Origin: UBA12158 sp035562735
GTDB taxonomy: Bacteria > Patescibacteriota > Microgenomatia > UBA12405
Direction of reading: 5' to 3'
NCBI GenBank assembly: GCA_035562735.1
Contig: DATMWB010000003.1
Coordinates: 47,912 to 111,911, forward strand
DNA: 64,000 nucleotides
Of this stretch, positions 9,170-16,521 are shown piece by piece (positions within the stretch are counted from its first letter, which is position 1; each line of letters starts with the position of its first letter). The position numbers and the translations under genes are program-made. Under the pieces are notes generated by a model. That model had not been told where the DNA came from, ran no database searches, and was given only the letters and a program-made list of their open reading frames with translations.

Positions 9170-9412
9170 ATGGATATCACTCAAATTGTTGTCATTATCA
9201 GTCTTTTATCAATTTCAGTCGTCATTGTTGCCGTTGGAATTTACCTAATAAAACTTATCAAAGATCTTCGCATTACTGTAGGTCAAACCAATCAGATGAT
9301 CAGTTCTGTTTCTGGACCAGTGTCTTCCATTTCTGAATTTTTAATGGGTTTTAAAAACGGCATTTCACTTTTTAATTCTTTTTTTAGTAAAGACAAAAAA
9401 GAAGAAAAATAA
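9170..9412 (+). CDS. Small single-pass membrane protein, function unknown
   Basis: The 80-residue protein has a membrane helix at about 5-27, then a helical region with KDLRITVGQTNQMISSVSGPVSSISEF, and a short Lys-rich tail. The layout resembles small DUF948-like membrane proteins with an amphipathic helix, but the match is by pattern only. It lies 14 nt after the RodZ-like gene and 5 nt before the next gene. Confidence 0.65.
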   Translation: MDITQIVVIISLLSISVVIVAVGIYLIKLIKDLRITVGQTNQMISSVSGPVSSISEFLMGFKNGISLFNSFFSKDKKEEK

Positions 9413-9417
9413 TTTTT

Positions 9418-9849
9418 ATGTCATGTTGTAACAACAAAGAATGCAGTTGCCATCAAAATAGTAGCTTTGTATTTGGGATATTTATAGGCTTAATCATTGG
9501 TGCAGTTATTGCTATTGTTATCTATAAAAATAATCGTGAAAAGGTCTTTGAGAATTTAAAAAAGAAACTAGAAAAAATATTTAAATCGGTTTTGGAAAGT
9601 GAAACTTTTCAAAATATTTCTACACTAAAAAGAAAAGTGGATATTAACAATTCGGCAAAAATATCCAAAAAAATAGTAAAAAAGTCTTCCTCAAAAAATA
9701 GTGCGTTGTCCAAACAAAAAAGTATGGCAAAAGAAGTACCCTCAACATCTCATAAGATTGCTGTAACTCTTCCAAAAGAATTGATTCAAAGAGAGTTTGA
9801 AGTAAAGGCACCCCCTCAAAAGATTAAACCAAGAGTTTTTAAAAAGTAG
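9418..9849 (+). CDS. YtxH-like small membrane protein with cysteine-rich N terminus and basic tail
   Basis: The 143-residue protein starts MSCCNNKECSCHQNSS, which could bind a metal. A glycine-zipper membrane helix (FGIFIGLIIGAVIAIVIY, about 19-36) follows, then a long Lys/Ser-rich cytoplasmic region. The glycine-rich helix followed by a charged helix is like YtxH/gas-vesicle-type stress proteins. The five N-terminal cysteines are unusual for that family. Last gene of the ftsK unit; the + strand then enters the island leader at 9850. Confidence 0.6.
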   Translation: MSCCNNKECSCHQNSSFVFGIFIGLIIGAVIAIVIYKNNREKVFENLKKKLEKIFKSVLESETFQNISTLKRKVDINNSAKISKKIVKKSSSKNSALSKQKSMAKEVPSTSHKIAVTLPKELIQREFEVKAPPQKIKPRVFKK

Positions 9850-9857
9850 CCTATAAC

Positions 9858-9886
9858 TTGACTTAAATATCGTCGATTGTTATAAT
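9858..9886 (+). promoter_or_regulatory. Consensus sigma-70 promoter of island 1 (TTGACT, 17 bp, TATAAT)
   Basis: The -35 TTGACT is at 9858-9863 and the -10 TATAAT at 9881-9886 with exactly 17 bp between. This is the best promoter in the window. The start of transcription is expected near 9893, leaving a leader of about 265 nt before the gene at 10159. Confidence 0.75.
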
Positions 9887-9902
9887 CACCTAATGCAATT
9901 TT

Positions 9903-9944
9903 AAGCGAACCTAAGGCAACACGTCTTTCCGTTCGCTTTTTTTG
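9903..9944 (+). terminator. Terminator-like hairpin just downstream of the island 1 promoter
   Basis: AAGCGAAC (9903-9910) pairs with GTTCGCTT (9931-9938) over a 20-nt loop, and the T-run extends to 9943. It begins about 10 nt after the expected transcription start, so it would end most transcripts early unless prevented. Confidence 0.55.
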
Positions 9945-9991
9945 TATCGATATTTGAATACGCATTATATGCGTATTCAAAGTACCTTAAC

Positions 9992-10006
9992 AATCGAGAG
10001 TGAGTA
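9992..10006 (+). repeat. Left copy of a 15-bp inverted repeat flanking island 1
   Basis: AATCGAGAGTGAGTA here is the exact reverse complement of 11051-11065. The first 9 bases overlap TAACAATCG (9988-9996), which is inverted again at 9874-9882 over the promoter. Confidence 0.7.
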
Positions 10007-10143
10007 AAAAATATACAAGTTTAGACTTGCACCAAGGACACAAGAAATTGCTTCCTTGATGCAAGTTTTCAAACTTGTATAAGATAAAGTCTTATCCTCC
10101 CTGTTTCTCCACCCCTAGCCAGCCTTAAAACTGGCAACCGCTC

Positions 10144-10150
10144 AAGGAGG
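10144..10150 (+). promoter_or_regulatory. Strong Shine-Dalgarno sequence in a hairpin loop
   Basis: AAGGAGG lies 8 nt before the ATG at 10159, in the loop and 3' arm of a CCGC/GCGG hairpin (10138-10153). Most genes in the window lack such a site, so this decides the start and marks the gene as unusual. Confidence 0.75.
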
Positions 10151-10158
10151 CGGTAACA

Positions 10159-10989
10159 ATGTTCCACCGTGTGTTTGTTTTTCTCACCGTATTGGCAATG
10201 CTCCTCGGAGCTGCTGGTTGTTCCCCCCAAAACCAAGCCAACGTTGAAGCTTGGAACACTTTGTTTTTTGGTTCAGAAATTGAACTTCAGAACCAACCAC
10301 CCGAGTACAGCGAGACGCTTCTGGATGCCATCAATAAGTATATTGGCGAAAATTGTCCAATGAAAAAAGATTATGATATTGATGGTAATGGACAGATGTA
10401 CACCATTTGTCGTGATTTTGAAGGTGAGGCAATCGAAGTTAAGTCAGCTGATTTCTTGGGTCTAGGTCTTGTTGGCTTGACTGCCGTCAGCCCAATTCCT
10501 GGAGATGAACTCCTTGCTGTCAAGTGGGCCTGGAACTCAGAAAAGACAATCAAGGTCATTATTGCGGTTGTCTTCACTGTTGAGGTTGCCCACACCATCA
10601 ATGTTGTTTACAGCAAAACAAGCAACCCGCTTCACAACCCACATAACTCGCAGGTAGCTCGTGATTACATCAGTAGAATTTGGAACGATATCCAAATAAA
10701 GTTGAGTAATCCCAAAAATCCCACCGGACCTATACTGTATTGCGCTGTCGTCGTCTATCAAAACGGAGTTCAATATGTCCGTGTGTTGAGTACTGTTGAT
10801 AACGTTACCGGGATCATGTCCTGGTATGGAAGTGAAGGATGGGTACACGCCTTTGACAACAAAGACGTCTATGGTTTTCTTAATGGCATGCCTCGTGGAG
10901 CCATTTCCTACGACGTCAGTCGTCCCCTGCAAGATTGCTTAAACGCACTTGGTAAAGGTGTCCCCGCCGCGAATCAATACGCACCCTAA
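10159..10989 (+). CDS. Unknown lipoprotein-like secreted protein of island 1
   Basis: I do not recognise this 276-residue protein. It begins with a lipoprotein-type signal (hydrophobic core VFVFLTVLAMLLG, AAGC with Cys at about 21). Residues about 95-150 hold two hydrophobic stretches (FLGLGLVGLTAVSPIPG and VIIAVVFTVEVAHTINVVY) that could be membrane helices. A polar C-terminal half with several Trp and Tyr follows. Base composition differs from the neighbours: the first 60 coding bases are half G+C, against roughly a third nearby. With its consensus promoter, long leader, strong Shine-Dalgarno site and downstream hairpins, the gene looks transferred from another expression background. It is convergent with the gene at 11070-11687. 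Confidence 0.75.
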   Translation: MFHRVFVFLTVLAMLLGAAGCSPQNQANVEAWNTLFFGSEIELQNQPPEYSETLLDAINKYIGENCPMKKDYDIDGNGQMYTICRDFEGEAIEVKSADFLGLGLVGLTAVSPIPGDELLAVKWAWNSEKTIKVIIAVVFTVEVAHTINVVYSKTSNPLHNPHNSQVARDYISRIWNDIQIKLSNPKNPTGPILYCAVVVYQNGVQYVRVLSTVDNVTGIMSWYGSEGWVHAFDNKDVYGFLNGMPRGAISYDVSRPLQDCLNALGKGVPAANQYAP

Positions 10990-10998
10990 AAACCCTAT

Positions 10999-11028
10999 GG
11001 TTGGTACTGGCTAACCCCAGTACCAACC
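10999..11028 (+). terminator. 12-bp perfect hairpin after the island 1 gene
   Basis: GGTTGGTACTGG (10999-11010) pairs perfectly with CCAGTACCAACC (11017-11028) around a 6-nt loop, 9 nt after the stop codon. No T-run follows directly, so it may stabilise the 3' end rather than terminate alone. Confidence 0.6.
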
Positions 11029-11039
11029 CCCTTCGGGGG
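11027..11039 (+). terminator. C-rich/G-rich hairpin with TTCG tetraloop
   Basis: CCCC and GGGG close a TTCG loop (11032-11035), the very stable C(UUCG)G RNA tetraloop. It abuts the preceding hairpin and precedes the right inverted repeat. Confidence 0.6.
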
Positions 11040-11050
11040 ACCACAAGCAC

Positions 11051-11065
11051 TACTCACTCTCGATT
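11051..11065 (-). repeat. Right copy of the 15-bp inverted repeat flanking island 1
   Basis: TACTCACTCTCGATT is the exact reverse complement of 9992-10006. It ends 4 nt before the stop codon of the convergent gene. No matching target-site duplication is visible outside the two copies. Confidence 0.7.
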
Positions 11066-11069
11066 TACA

Positions 11070-11687
11070 TTATTCCTCAACTTTTCCAAACACTTCTCTT
11101 AGTGATTCATTTACTGTCTTATTTTGAACTTGTTCAATTAGTTGTTGTTGATAAGCTACAATTTCCCCATCGGTAATTCCACCCTTTTCCATTATTGTTT
11201 TTGCGTGTACTTCGTCTAAAATTGATTCTCCGACCTCATCACCAATTCTACCAAGCAAGTTAATCACTATTGGTTTGATTAAAGCTTTTTGTTCCACTGT
11301 CAATTCCTCACTTGTCAATCCCTCAACAATCCACTCCGTAGTTTTATTTTGTAACTCAGCTGGAGGTTCAAAACATTTTCCCTGAGTACTCCAAACCAAA
11401 AAGGCGTCGCTAAAAGATTCTGCCAACACCATTCCCATTCCACTTCTCAATGCGACCCCGTATAAGTCTGTTTGTTCTGAAACATAATTCTCAACCGAAG
11501 CTATAACATCTAAATTATTATCAATTCTAGCCACGCCATAGACAAATGCTAGTGATTCTACCCCCAATTTATCAATATTTCCCTTATTCATTTCCGTCAC
11601 CGCTCTCACATCTTCAATTGAAGACCTTGCTCCGAGTGGTGTCACTTGCATTCCATCAAATATTGAGCGTGATTGTTCTGCAGCCAT
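11070..11687 (-). CDS. Hypothetical acidic soluble protein
   Basis: I do not recognise this 205-residue protein. It has no signal peptide or membrane helix and is acidic and mostly helical in pattern. Acidic stretches lie in its second half (SEELTVEQKALIKPIVINLL and GDEVGESILDEVHAKTIMEK). Composition is like that of the ordinary neighbours, so it is probably native. The ATG at 11687 follows a TACAAT -10 box by 5 nt, predicting a leaderless transcript that diverges from alaS. Confidence 0.75.
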   Translation of the reverse strand: MAAEQSRSIFDGMQVTPLGARSSIEDVRAVTEMNKGNIDKLGVESLAFVYGVARIDNNLDVIASVENYVSEQTDLYGVALRSGMGMVLAESFSDAFLVWSTQGKCFEPPAELQNKTTEWIVEGLTSEELTVEQKALIKPIVINLLGRIGDEVGESILDEVHAKTIMEKGGITDGEIVAYQQQLIEQVQNKTVNESLREVFGKVEE

Positions 11688-11723
11688 AGCTTATTGTACC
11701 GCATTTCTTGCTATAATCTCCCT
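11688..11723. promoter_or_regulatory. Divergent overlapping leaderless promoters (hypothetical gene / alaS)
   Basis: The spacer is only 36 bp. On the minus strand TACAAT (11693-11698) ends 5 nt before the start at 11687. On the plus strand an extended -10, TGCTATAAT (11709-11717), ends 6 nt before the alaS ATG at 11724. The two -10 boxes are 13 bp apart, so RNA polymerase could hardly occupy both at once. Confidence 0.65.
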
Positions 11724-13598
11724 ATGAACGCACGGGATTTGAAAAACAAATTTGTTGATTTTTTCAAAAACTATCAACATGCCGAAATTCCCAGTGCTTC
11801 AATTGTTCCCGAAAACGATCCCACCACTCTTTTCATTTCTGCTGGCATGCACCCCCTCGTTCCTTATCTCTTAGGTCAACCCCATCCTCTAGGCAAAAGG
11901 TTAGTTGATGTTCAAAAATGTATTCGTACTGGCGATATCGATGAAGTCGGTGATACCTATCATCACACTTTTTTTGAAATGCTTGGCAACTGGTCTCTTG
12001 GTGACTATTTCAAAAAAGAGATGATTGCTTTTTCCTATGAGTTTTTAACCAACAAAAAATATCTAGGTCTTGATGTATCAAAATTAGCTTTCAGCTGTTT
12101 TGCTGGTGATCAAGACGCTCCTCGTGACGAAGAAAGTTTCAATTTTTGGCGTGAACAGGGAGTTAGTCCCAGCAGAATTGCCTATTTACCTAAAAAAAAT
12201 AATTGGTGGGGTCCCGCTGGAGCTACTGGCCCCTGTGGTCCAGATACCGAAATGTTTTATTGGACAGGGGAGAGTGAAGCACCCGAAAAATTTGATGCCA
12301 ATGATAGTCGTTGGTTGGAAATTTGGAATGACGTTTTTATGCAGTACAACAAAAAAGCCAATGGTACCTTTGAAGCACTAAAAGCTCCAAACGTTGATAC
12401 AGGTATGGGGGTTGAGCGAACTACTGCAGTTTTATCGGGCTTATCGGATAATTATCAAACCTACATTTGGCAACCAATAATTCAAAAAATAGAGGAAATC
12501 TCTGGGAAAAAATATGTCGCTGCAATGAATAATCCCGTCATTGCGAGTAGCACATCCGTCATTGCGAGCGAAGCGAAGCAATCTTCTAAAAAAATCGCCA
12601 CCTTATCTTCTACTTCTAACGATGACGCCCGAAGTTTTCGCATTATCGCTGACCATATAAAGGCTGCAGTTTTTATGATTGCCGACAGTGTTGAACCCTC
12701 AAACAAAGAGCGTGGTTATGTTCTCCGTCGTCTTATTAGACGTAGTATCCGTCAAGGTAAAATTTTGGGAATAGAGCAAAATTTTTGCTCTATTATTGCC
12801 ACTACTGTTTTAGACAATCAAAACAATTATGCTGGTACCTATTCCGAACTAGATTCAAACAAAAATAAAATTTTAGAGACTTTAGAGGCTGAAGAAACCA
12901 AATTTCGTCGCACTCTCAACAAGGGTCTTAGTGAAATTACAAAATTAATTATCCGTCAAAAAAGTGTCTCCGGAAAAGAAGCTTTTGACTTATACCAATC
13001 CTTTGGTTTCCCCGTCGAAATGATAGAGGAAGAATTAAGAAGAAACAATTTATCTTTAGATATTGCCGAGTTTAACCGTCTAAAAGAGGAACATCAAAAA
13101 CTATCTCAAACTCTTTCTGCCGGAAAATTCAAGTCAGGTTTAGCTGATAATTCCGAAATTATCACCAAATATCACACTACTACCCATCTAATGCACGCCG
13201 CTCTTAGAAAAGTTTTGGGTGAGCATGTTGAACAAAGTGGTTCCAATATTACCTCAGAAAGACTTCGTTTTGATTTTTCCCATCCGCAAAAAGTTGCCGA
13301 AGATCAGCTAAAAGAAGTCGAAAAAATAGTCAATGAACAAATTAATGCCTCACTTTCCGTCACTGTGGAATCTATGAAATTTACTGATGCCCAAAAATCT
13401 GGTGCCTTAGCCTTTTTTGGCGCTAAATACCCAGAAATTGTTACTGTCTATACAGTCGGTGACCCAAAAAGTTTTTTTTCAAAGGAAGTCTGTACCGGCC
13501 CCCATGTCGATAATGTTGGGAAATTAGGTCATTTTGAAATTCAAAAAGAAGAATCCGCAGGCAGTGGCAAGCGTCGGATTTATGCTATTCTTAAGTAA
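11724..13598 (+). CDS. alaS: Alanyl-tRNA synthetase, short form
   Basis: The 624-residue enzyme charges tRNA-Ala. The catalytic core spans about 1-265 (FISAGMHPLVPYLLG, WWGPAGATGPCGPDTE, VDTGMGVERT). The anticodon-region helices contain FRIIADHIKAA. The editing domain carries the zinc motif TTHLMHAAL and CTGPHV. It stops at the editing domain, so the coiled coil and C-Ala (DHHA1) region of full-length enzymes (about 875) are missing. Residues about 271-287 (VIAS...VIASEAKQSS) are translated from the dispersed GTCATTGCGAG repeat inserted in frame. Upstream in-frame codons exist, but ATG 11724 fits the family start and the -10 box. Confidence 0.95.
   Translation: MNARDLKNKFVDFFKNYQHAEIPSASIVPENDPTTLFISAGMHPLVPYLLGQPHPLGKRLVDVQKCIRTGDIDEVGDTYHHTFFEMLGNWSLGDYFKKEMIAFSYEFLTNKKYLGLDVSKLAFSCFAGDQDAPRDEESFNFWREQGVSPSRIAYLPKKNNWWGPAGATGPCGPDTEMFYWTGESEAPEKFDANDSRWLEIWNDVFMQYNKKANGTFEALKAPNVDTGMGVERTTAVLSGLSDNYQTYIWQPIIQKIEEISGKKYVAAMNNPVIASSTSVIASEAKQSSKKIATLSSTSNDDARSFRIIADHIKAAVFMIADSVEPSNKERGYVLRRLIRRSIRQGKILGIEQNFCSIIATTVLDNQNNYAGTYSELDSNKNKILETLEAEETKFRRTLNKGLSEITKLIIRQKSVSGKEAFDLYQSFGFPVEMIEEELRRNNLSLDIAEFNRLKEEHQKLSQTLSAGKFKSGLADNSEIITKYHTTTHLMHAALRKVLGEHVEQSGSNITSERLRFDFSHPQKVAEDQLKEVEKIVNEQINASLSVTVESMKFTDAQKSGALAFFGAKYPEIVTVYTVGDPKSFFSKEVCTGPHVDNVGKLGHFEIQKEESAGSGKRRIYAILK
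12536..12585 (+). repeat. Dispersed repeat (GTCATTGCGAG...GAAGCAATCT) inside alaS
   Basis: A partial copy (12536-12550) and a full copy (12557-12584) lie in frame within alaS and encode VIAS and VIASEAKQS. The full copy is identical to the intergenic copy at 40817-40844. Confidence 0.85.
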
Positions 13599-15787
13599 TG
13601 GAGCTGTCCTATTATTGGCTTATTTCAATCACTACCGAAGTTGTTTCAGTGGGTCTGATAAAACGAGGTAATCCAAATACTTTGGCTGCGCTTGGTCCAG
13701 AAACCGAATGGCTTCCCGACAATCCTGATTCATTTTTACACTCTGTTGATATTTCTTTATCAGAGGCGGCGCAAAAAGCTTCACTTGAGCCCGAACAAGA
13801 ACCAGAAACAAGTGCTTTTATCCTTCCACCAAAGTGGATCGGCAATGACGGTAAAATTTTTCCAGAATATTTAAAATTACTCGAAAACCTTTGTCGTTCT
13901 CTAAAATTAAAACCCCTTGGTTTTATCAGTAACGATGAAGCCTTCATCGAATCTCTTGGAAAAGAGGATTCATTCCCCCCAAGTTTTATTTTGGTATACC
14001 TTGGTATAAAAGAATTCTCCTTGTCCTTGGTATATCTTGGAGAAGTAAAAAAACGTTTTCATCAAGCCTTAAGTAATGATTTTACCCCTCAAGATTTAGA
14101 AAATGCTCTAGTTACTGTTCGTTTGGATTCAGCCTTACCCCCGAGAATTTTAGTCTTTGGTCATTTGGGATTAAGCATTATTGATGATTTAAAAAATTAT
14201 TCTTGGATAGGTAAAAAAAATGTTGAAACCTTTTTACATTTACCTGATGTTGAAGCCTATCAACCAGAGGAACTTTTTTCTTTGTATTGTAAAACCGTCT
14301 CCTCTCAAATTGAAAATAAAGCTCAAAATGCGTCACCCCCCCCAGTAGAAAAAGTTGATATCTCCGATAATAATCTCGAAGAGATAGCCGAGGAACCCAT
14401 AGAAGAAATTGAAGAAACAGAAGAAGCTCCTAAAGACGAAAAAATATTTATCGAGGAAGATATAGAAAATTCCATAGATGAAGTTCCTGCGATGGATTTG
14501 GGTTTTTCCCAAATTACTGACTCTGACTCTATTGTTTTGACTCCACCAACTTCTATTGATACAGACTCTTTTGCCAAGGAAAATATCGAGACTCAGTTAC
14601 CCCCCTCAAAGTCCAACATAAATCTCCCTAAATTTTCCTTTCCCAAGATTTCTTTGCCAAGTTTAAAATTCAATCCTTGGTTCCTCTTTCCCTTGGCTCT
14701 TTCACCCCTACTTCTGCTCATTCCCTACTATCTAATGAAAGCGGAAATTACGATAAATTTTACTCCAGTTGAGATAAACAAAGACTTCAATGTCACTCTT
14801 GATTCAACGGCTACTGATGTTACGACAAGTACCATTCCTGTTCTTAAAAAAACTCTTGATTTAAAGTTTTCAGAGTCTATTGCTACGACTGGTCAAAAAG
14901 AGACTGGTGACAAATCAAAAGGGGAAATTACCCTTTTTAACAAGGCTGACAAAATTCAAAATGCTCCCAAAGGCACAATACTATCTGACAACTCTGGTAA
15001 AAAATACGAACTACTCACTTCCATTCAAGTGCCCGCAAGTACCTTTGACCTCGCTGTTGGTAGTATTGCCATGGGAAAAATCAATGCCACCATAATTGCT
15101 AGTGATATTGGACCTGAGTTTGATTTAAATAAAGACACTCTTTTGTCCTTCAAAGATAACGCCAACTTACTGGCTAAAGTCAATGAAACAATTACCGGTG
15201 GAAGTCGACGTCAAATTAGAGTCGTCTCTTCCGAAGATAAAAGCAAATTAAATAAGGTCGTTACCGATTCTTTACCTACCCGCATTTCAGAAAAGGTTGA
15301 CGCAGAATCTTCACTTGCTGGTCTTATGACTGGCACTCTCTTTGTCGACAAAAAACAACTCGATTTTAATCGTGAGATAGGTGAAGAGGCAGATACTCTT
15401 CAAGTAAATGCCAACTTGGTTCTTTCTTTGCTTCAAGTTGACCCCCAACAAAAAGAAAATATCCTAAAAACATTACTAGTAAATAATCAAGATGTTTTAA
15501 AATCTATTTCCTCACCCGCTGATTTTTCTTTTACTTTTAACGCCACCCAAAACACCTCATTAAAATCAACCGGAAAGTTGACCATAACAGGTAAGACACT
15601 TCCCAAAATTGATACTGAAAGCCTCCGTTCACGCTTAGTTGGGAAAAGTATCACTGACGCCTTGAGCATTGTAGATTCACAGTCCCGAGTTTATGATAGG
15701 GACATAAAGATAATTCCTTCCCCTTTCAAATTTCTCAAGCGTTTACCCCCATCTCGAGATAAAATTACCATTATCCAAAAATTTTAA
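13598..15787 (+). CDS. PilM-like / baseplate J-like single-pass membrane protein
   Basis: The 729-residue protein has three parts. Residues 1-225 look like a divergent actin-like (PilM-type) fold. An acidic Glu-rich linker runs from about 245 to 330. A membrane helix at about 358-380 is followed by an extracytoplasmic region resembling the baseplate J/gp47-like proteins common in Patescibacteria (KSKGEITLFNKADK...APKGTILSDNSGKKYEL). Such proteins are thought to belong to type IV pilus or surface assemblies, not to phage. Its start overlaps the alaS stop (TAATG), and a sortase gene follows after 2 nt. The function is inferred from pattern and context. Confidence 0.65.
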   Translation: MELSYYWLISITTEVVSVGLIKRGNPNTLAALGPETEWLPDNPDSFLHSVDISLSEAAQKASLEPEQEPETSAFILPPKWIGNDGKIFPEYLKLLENLCRSLKLKPLGFISNDEAFIESLGKEDSFPPSFILVYLGIKEFSLSLVYLGEVKKRFHQALSNDFTPQDLENALVTVRLDSALPPRILVFGHLGLSIIDDLKNYSWIGKKNVETFLHLPDVEAYQPEELFSLYCKTVSSQIENKAQNASPPPVEKVDISDNNLEEIAEEPIEEIEETEEAPKDEKIFIEEDIENSIDEVPAMDLGFSQITDSDSIVLTPPTSIDTDSFAKENIETQLPPSKSNINLPKFSFPKISLPSLKFNPWFLFPLALSPLLLLIPYYLMKAEITINFTPVEINKDFNVTLDSTATDVTTSTIPVLKKTLDLKFSESIATTGQKETGDKSKGEITLFNKADKIQNAPKGTILSDNSGKKYELLTSIQVPASTFDLAVGSIAMGKINATIIASDIGPEFDLNKDTLLSFKDNANLLAKVNETITGGSRRQIRVVSSEDKSKLNKVVTDSLPTRISEKVDAESSLAGLMTGTLFVDKKQLDFNREIGEEADTLQVNANLVLSLLQVDPQQKENILKTLLVNNQDVLKSISSPADFSFTFNATQNTSLKSTGKLTITGKTLPKIDTESLRSRLVGKSITDALSIVDSQSRVYDRDIKIIPSPFKFLKRLPPSRDKITIIQKF

Positions 15788-15789
15788 TC

Positions 15790-16521
15790 ATGAGTTATCT
15801 CTATGTTAAATCACCACCCAAGATTACTGCGCCCAAAAAAGTCATGTCGCCGCTGCGTCGAAAGATATTGGCCTCATTTTTTCTTGTTTCCGGCCTTTTG
15901 TTGTTTTTTTCAGTGGTCTTTCCCATAGTCCAATTTCAGCTTGAATATTCCACAAAGTTTAATCAAATTCTCAATCCACTTTCAAACCAATTCTACAACC
16001 AAAATGGTTCAGTTTTAGGTGATTTGAATACTGATTACACCGAATTATCGAATTGGTTTGTTAATGATTCAGAGGTGGTCTCATCTTCTTCACCAAGCTC
16101 CCTTATTACTACTTATTATGTATCCATTCCCAAATTGAAAATTGAGCAAGCGGCAGTCATTTTTGGTAGTACCGATTTGAAAAAATCACTTATCCAATAT
16201 CCGAGAACCGCGCTTCCAGGTCAATTTGGATCTCCCGTTATCTTTGGCCATTCTGTGCTCCCTCAATTTTTCAACCCTAAGTCCTATATCACCATTTTTT
16301 CAACCTTACACAAATTGAATCAAGGAGACGAAATATTTATTGATTATGATCATATCCGTTATAAATACGTCGTTGAAGAAATGTATGAAGTTCAACCTAC
16401 CGACTTGTCGGTCTTAGAACAGCGTTTTGATGGTCGATATCTAACCTTAGTTACCTGTTCTCCTCCTGGTACATATTTGCGCCGCTTAGTAATTAAAGCC
16501 CAAATTACCGACAATACATGA
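15790..16521 (+). CDS. Sortase family transpeptidase
   Basis: The 243-residue protein has an N-terminal membrane anchor (about 25-48) and a C-terminal sortase domain. The catalytic triad is visible as His in FGHSVLP (near 154), Cys in TLVTCSPPGT (near 224) and Arg in LRRLVIK (near 231). Sortases attach secreted proteins to the envelope or polymerise pilins by cleaving C-terminal sorting signals. TCSPPGT resembles class E/F-like sequences. The substrate is not identified; no LPxTG-type gene is obvious nearby. It overlaps the next gene by ATGA. Confidence 0.9.
   Translation: MSYLYVKSPPKITAPKKVMSPLRRKILASFFLVSGLLLFFSVVFPIVQFQLEYSTKFNQILNPLSNQFYNQNGSVLGDLNTDYTELSNWFVNDSEVVSSSSPSSLITTYYVSIPKLKIEQAAVIFGSTDLKKSLIQYPRTALPGQFGSPVIFGHSVLPQFFNPKSYITIFSTLHKLNQGDEIFIDYDHIRYKYVVEEMYEVQPTDLSVLEQRFDGRYLTLVTCSPPGTYLRRLVIKAQITDNT

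Larger units (their letters stand above)
9893..10158 (+). ncRNA. Long structured 5' leader of the island 1 lipoprotein gene
   Basis: This gene-free stretch (9850-10158) is packed with inverted repeats. 9903-9938: 8-bp stem AAGCGAAC/GTTCGCTT followed by T residues, like an intrinsic terminator. 9954-9980: perfect 12-bp arms with a 3-nt loop. 10013-10080: long hairpin with perfect 10-bp outer arms (ATACAAGTTT/AAACTTGTAT) and an imperfect inner stem. 10118-10135: GCCAG/CTGGC. 10138-10153: CCGC/GCGG with AAGGAG in its loop. It could be a riboregulator, an attenuator, or a short separate RNA ending near 9945. I recognise no known riboswitch class. Confidence 0.55.

Noticed and set aside
10013..10158. 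Known riboswitch class in the island 1 leader
   Set aside because: I could not match the hairpins to conserved cores I know (TPP, SAM, glycine, cobalamin, FMN); only structure is evident.
9992..11065. Classical insertion sequence
   Set aside because: There are inverted repeats, but the enclosed protein has a lipoprotein signal and no transposase motifs, and no target-site duplication was found.
13598..15787. Prophage baseplate gene
   Set aside because: The baseplate J-like region is on a membrane protein with an actin-like N terminus, in a housekeeping operon, and no other phage gene is near.
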